From Rhizobium sp. R711 (GTDB lineage: Bacteria; Pseudomonadota; Alphaproteobacteria; Rhizobiales; Rhizobiaceae), in the NCBI RefSeq assembly GCF_002211365.1, contig NZ_LOKZ01000007.1, forward strand, positions 62,001 to 126,000: 64,000 nucleotides of DNA, written 5' to 3'. Positions 62,325-64,000 of the stretch are shown piece by piece (the first letter of the stretch is position 1; every line of letters begins with the position of its first letter). The notes under the pieces are model-generated. The model ran no database searches. It was not told where the DNA came from and saw only the letters and a list, made by a program, of their open reading frames with translations. The position numbers and the translations under genes are program-made.

Positions 62325-62340
62325 GTCCGCCATGGCGGAC
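62325..62340. promoter_or_regulatory. 16-base perfect palindrome GTCCGCCATGGCGGAC
   Basis: Lies 30 bases before the LysR start in the divergent aldo/keto reductase-LysR gap, next to a second palindrome GGACA-AGC-TGTCC (62316-62328). Together they form a likely LysR operator with self-regulation. Confidence 0.55.
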
Positions 62341-62369
62341 GATGCGAACCTAAAAAACTGGAGAACAAG

Positions 62370-63272
62370 ATGCCGGACATGGCCGATGTCAGCGCATTCC
62401 TGCTGGTCGCCCGGGTCAGAGGCTTTCGCGAGGCGGCGCGCAAGAGCGGTATCAGTTCGTCGGCGCTGAGCGACGCCGTCAAGCGCCTGGAGGCCGAACT
62501 TGGCGTAAGGCTTCTCAACCGCACCACGCGGAGCGTGCTGCCAACGGAGGCGGGTCGAACACTGATGGAACGCCTCGGGCCTGCCTTTTCCGAGATTGCG
62601 TCTGCGCTCGATCAGGCAAAGAGCAGCCGCGACCGCCCAGCCGGGTCCTTGAAGCTCAACGTTCCGGCGAGTGCTGCGCGCCTCGTCCTGCCGCGTGTCG
62701 TGCCGCCCTTCCTTGTCGCTTATCCAGACATACGACTGGAGGTCGTCACCGAGGAGAGCTTCGTCGACATCATAGAAAGTGGCTGCGACGCCGGCATCCG
62801 TTATGACGAACGGCTCGAACAGGACATGATCGCAGTGCCGATCGGCCCGCGCCAACAGCGCTTCGCCCTTGCCGCATCGCCGGAGTATCTTGCCACGCGG
62901 GGCAGGCCACAACATCCGCGCGACCTGCTCGCGCATGACTGCATTCGCGGCCGCTTCCCTGGACGCGCCATTCCGCCTTGGGAGTTCGAGCGTGACGGGG
63001 AGGTGGCAGTCATCGAGCCTTCCGGCACCCTCGTGGTGCAATCCGGCAGTGGCACCGATCTCGGCATTGAAGCCGCCATTGCGGGTACTGGCATTCTGTA
63101 TCTCTTCGAAGACTGGCTGAAGGCACATTTCGAAAGCGGCTCGCTCTTGCCGGTGATGGAAGACTGGTGGCTGCGCTTTTCGGGGCCGTTCCTTTATTAT
63201 CCTGGTCGCAGACTCGTGCCTGCACCGCTGCGCGCCTTCATCGATTTCGTCAAAGGAATGCCAGGAGCTTAG
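62370..63272 (+). CDS. LysR-family transcriptional regulator
   Basis: 300 residues. N-terminal winged HTH: FLLVARVRGFREAARKSGIS, SSALSDAVKRLEAELGVRLL and NRTTRSVLPTEAGRTL, then a substrate-binding domain with SAARLVLPRVVPPFLVAYPDIRLE and GCDAGIRYDERLEQDM. Belongs to the CrgA/DsdC-like group of LysR proteins adjacent to aldo/keto reductases, which it probably controls. Confidence 0.92.
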   Translation: MPDMADVSAFLLVARVRGFREAARKSGISSSALSDAVKRLEAELGVRLLNRTTRSVLPTEAGRTLMERLGPAFSEIASALDQAKSSRDRPAGSLKLNVPASAARLVLPRVVPPFLVAYPDIRLEVVTEESFVDIIESGCDAGIRYDERLEQDMIAVPIGPRQQRFALAASPEYLATRGRPQHPRDLLAHDCIRGRFPGRAIPPWEFERDGEVAVIEPSGTLVVQSGSGTDLGIEAAIAGTGILYLFEDWLKAHFESGSLLPVMEDWWLRFSGPFLYYPGRRLVPAPLRAFIDFVKGMPGA

Positions 63273-63416
63273 GGCGAAGCTAGAACCGCGTGCGTCCATT
63301 CAGACGCACGCCCTGGAACTCTCTGATTATGAAGCCGCACGTTTTGTTCGGCTCGGCTGGACACGGTTCGCTGCCGAAGAGGCTCCTTTTCATGCCTTGA
63401 ACGGCGCAAGATTTCT

Positions 63417-63441
63417 GGAACTGTCGAGCACACTGTTGGTT
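63417..63441 (+). promoter_or_regulatory. EcfG-like promoter GGAAC-N16-GGTT
   Basis: The -10 element ends 34 bases before GTG 63476 of the next small gene. Confidence 0.5.
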
Positions 63442-63475
63442 TTGTTCAGCGGTGGAGGCTTAAAGGAGTTCAGTT

Positions 63476-63709
63476 GTGACGGTTATCAACATTGATCACC
63501 TTTTGGACACAGAGCCTGATCAGGCATTCGTGCGTCAGGATGACTCTGGGCGCGCGCTTTTTAGCTTTGCAATCGAGTATCGGATGGACAACGCGCGTTG
63601 GGCAGCCAGCATCTGGGCCTATTCCCATGAGGACGCAGAAGCGCGCGTCAAGGCGATGAAAGAGACGCTTGCACTATGCGGCCAGGTCTTCTGCGAAGTA
63701 CCAGGATGA
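63476..63709 (+). CDS. Small hypothetical protein
   Basis: 77 residues. A beta-rich middle (ALFSFAIEYRMDNARWAASIWA) and a helix (EDAEARVKAMKETLAL) give an alpha/beta look; no known domain. GTG 63476 follows AAGGAG at 8 bases. EcfG-type promoter 34 bases upstream. Homologues appear restricted to rhizobia as far as pattern memory allows. Confidence 0.65.
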   Translation: MTVINIDHLLDTEPDQAFVRQDDSGRALFSFAIEYRMDNARWAASIWAYSHEDAEARVKAMKETLALCGQVFCEVPG

Positions 63710-63768
63710 GCGCAAATCGCCGCGTGGTCCGCTCGGCCATGGGCGCGCAATCCCAAGGACATTGAATA

Positions 63769-63793
63769 GGAACTTTGACAGAGATGAACAGTT
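63769..63793 (+). promoter_or_regulatory. EcfG-like element GGAAC-N16-AGTT (weaker)
   Basis: One mismatch at the first -10 base; 96 bases before ATG 63890. Weaker than the others. Confidence 0.35.
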
Positions 63794-63889
63794 ACCGCCT
63801 TGGCAAGTCAAGCCTGTTTCTTGCGAAGTGCTATCCTCGAGATCAGGCATTGTTTCCACCTTTTCATCATGAAGGCGCAGGAGAAGACC

Positions 63890-64000
63890 ATGCTGAAATC
63901 GTTTCTGAAGGAAATTCTCGGCGCACCGTCCGGGATCATGGAACGCTGTCCGAGCCTCCTGTCATTTCGCAATAAGTGCCACGTCCTGGTTCTTTTCGAG
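63890..64000 (+). CDS. Hypothetical protein, cut by window end
   Basis: 37 residues visible, starting MLKSFLKEILGAPSGIMERC and still open at base 64000. ATG 63890 follows AGGAGAAGACC. No family recognised. The ribosome site and the possible upstream promoter are the only support. Confidence 0.35.
   Translation, partial: MLKSFLKEILGAPSGIMERCPSLLSFRNKCHVLVLFE

Noticed and set aside
1..64000. CRISPR arrays, prophage genes, conjugation genes or a replication origin
   Set aside because: No spaced direct repeats, no phage structural, tra/trb or repABC-like genes were seen in any frame.

Overview
This 64 kb window looks like an accessory (plasmid-like or genomic-island) region of a Rhizobiaceae member (Rhizobium/Ensifer type). 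Supporting signs are the high GC content, two DUF982 proteins, FixJ-type regulators, an ansP/ansA/aspartase locus like that of rhizobia, several Ku and ATP-dependent ligase genes, and many EcfG-type general-stress promoters. No rRNA, convincing tRNA, CRISPR array or replication origin was seen.

Layout. (1) 1-3.2 kb: asparagine catabolism (aspartase, divergent permease and asparaginase) with two matching CTGT-N3-ACAG palindromes between them. (2) 3.9-10.5 kb: two divergent C45-type N-terminal-nucleophile amidohydrolases, a Rossmann protein, and an alanine racemase / EamA transporter (frameshifted) / HAD phosphatase operon. (3) 10.7-14 kb: small secreted, BON, DUF1236 and DUF982 proteins. (4) 14.2-24.2 kb: an eight-gene minus-strand operon encoding a three-subunit opine-oxidase-like flavoenzyme, a polar amino acid ABC importer and a dihydroxyacetone kinase. 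Divergent from it lie an MmgE/PrpD protein and an IclR regulator. An IclR-like operator in this intergenic region recurs in the C45 intergenic region 16 kb away. (5) 24.5-28.9 kb: small stress proteins behind EcfG-type promoters, and an SRAP/YedK-like gene with no ATG at its catalytic Cys. (6) 29-33.8 kb: nitroreductase, metallo-hydrolase, two NmrA-like SDRs and a cupin, plus IS1380 and HD-domain remnants. (7) 34.4-40.6 kb: a MASE1/seven-PAS histidine kinase with a frameshifted C-terminus and three response regulators, followed by an IS5-family element and an HNH fragment. (8) 41.8-50.1 kb: DNA repair: dinB, ligD, two uncharacterised genes, and a ku2-ku-ligase operon. (9) 50.4-64 kb: stress and signalling genes (DUF4142, a frameshifted ThDP enzyme, DUF763, receivers, NUDIX, a DUF2934-receiver fusion), then an aldo/keto reductase / LysR pair.

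How the genes may work together. Two themes stand out. One is catabolism of nitrogenous conjugates: an importer, an amine/opine-type oxidase, dihydroxyacetone kinase, Ntn amidohydrolases and a racemase, possibly joined by one IclR-type regulator. The other is a dispersed general stress response: at least twelve GGAAC-N16/17-NGTT promoters sit just upstream of small genes and accompany double-strand-break repair and translesion synthesis genes. Several genes carry single frameshifts. These may be real decay or sequencing errors, and raw reads would separate the two.
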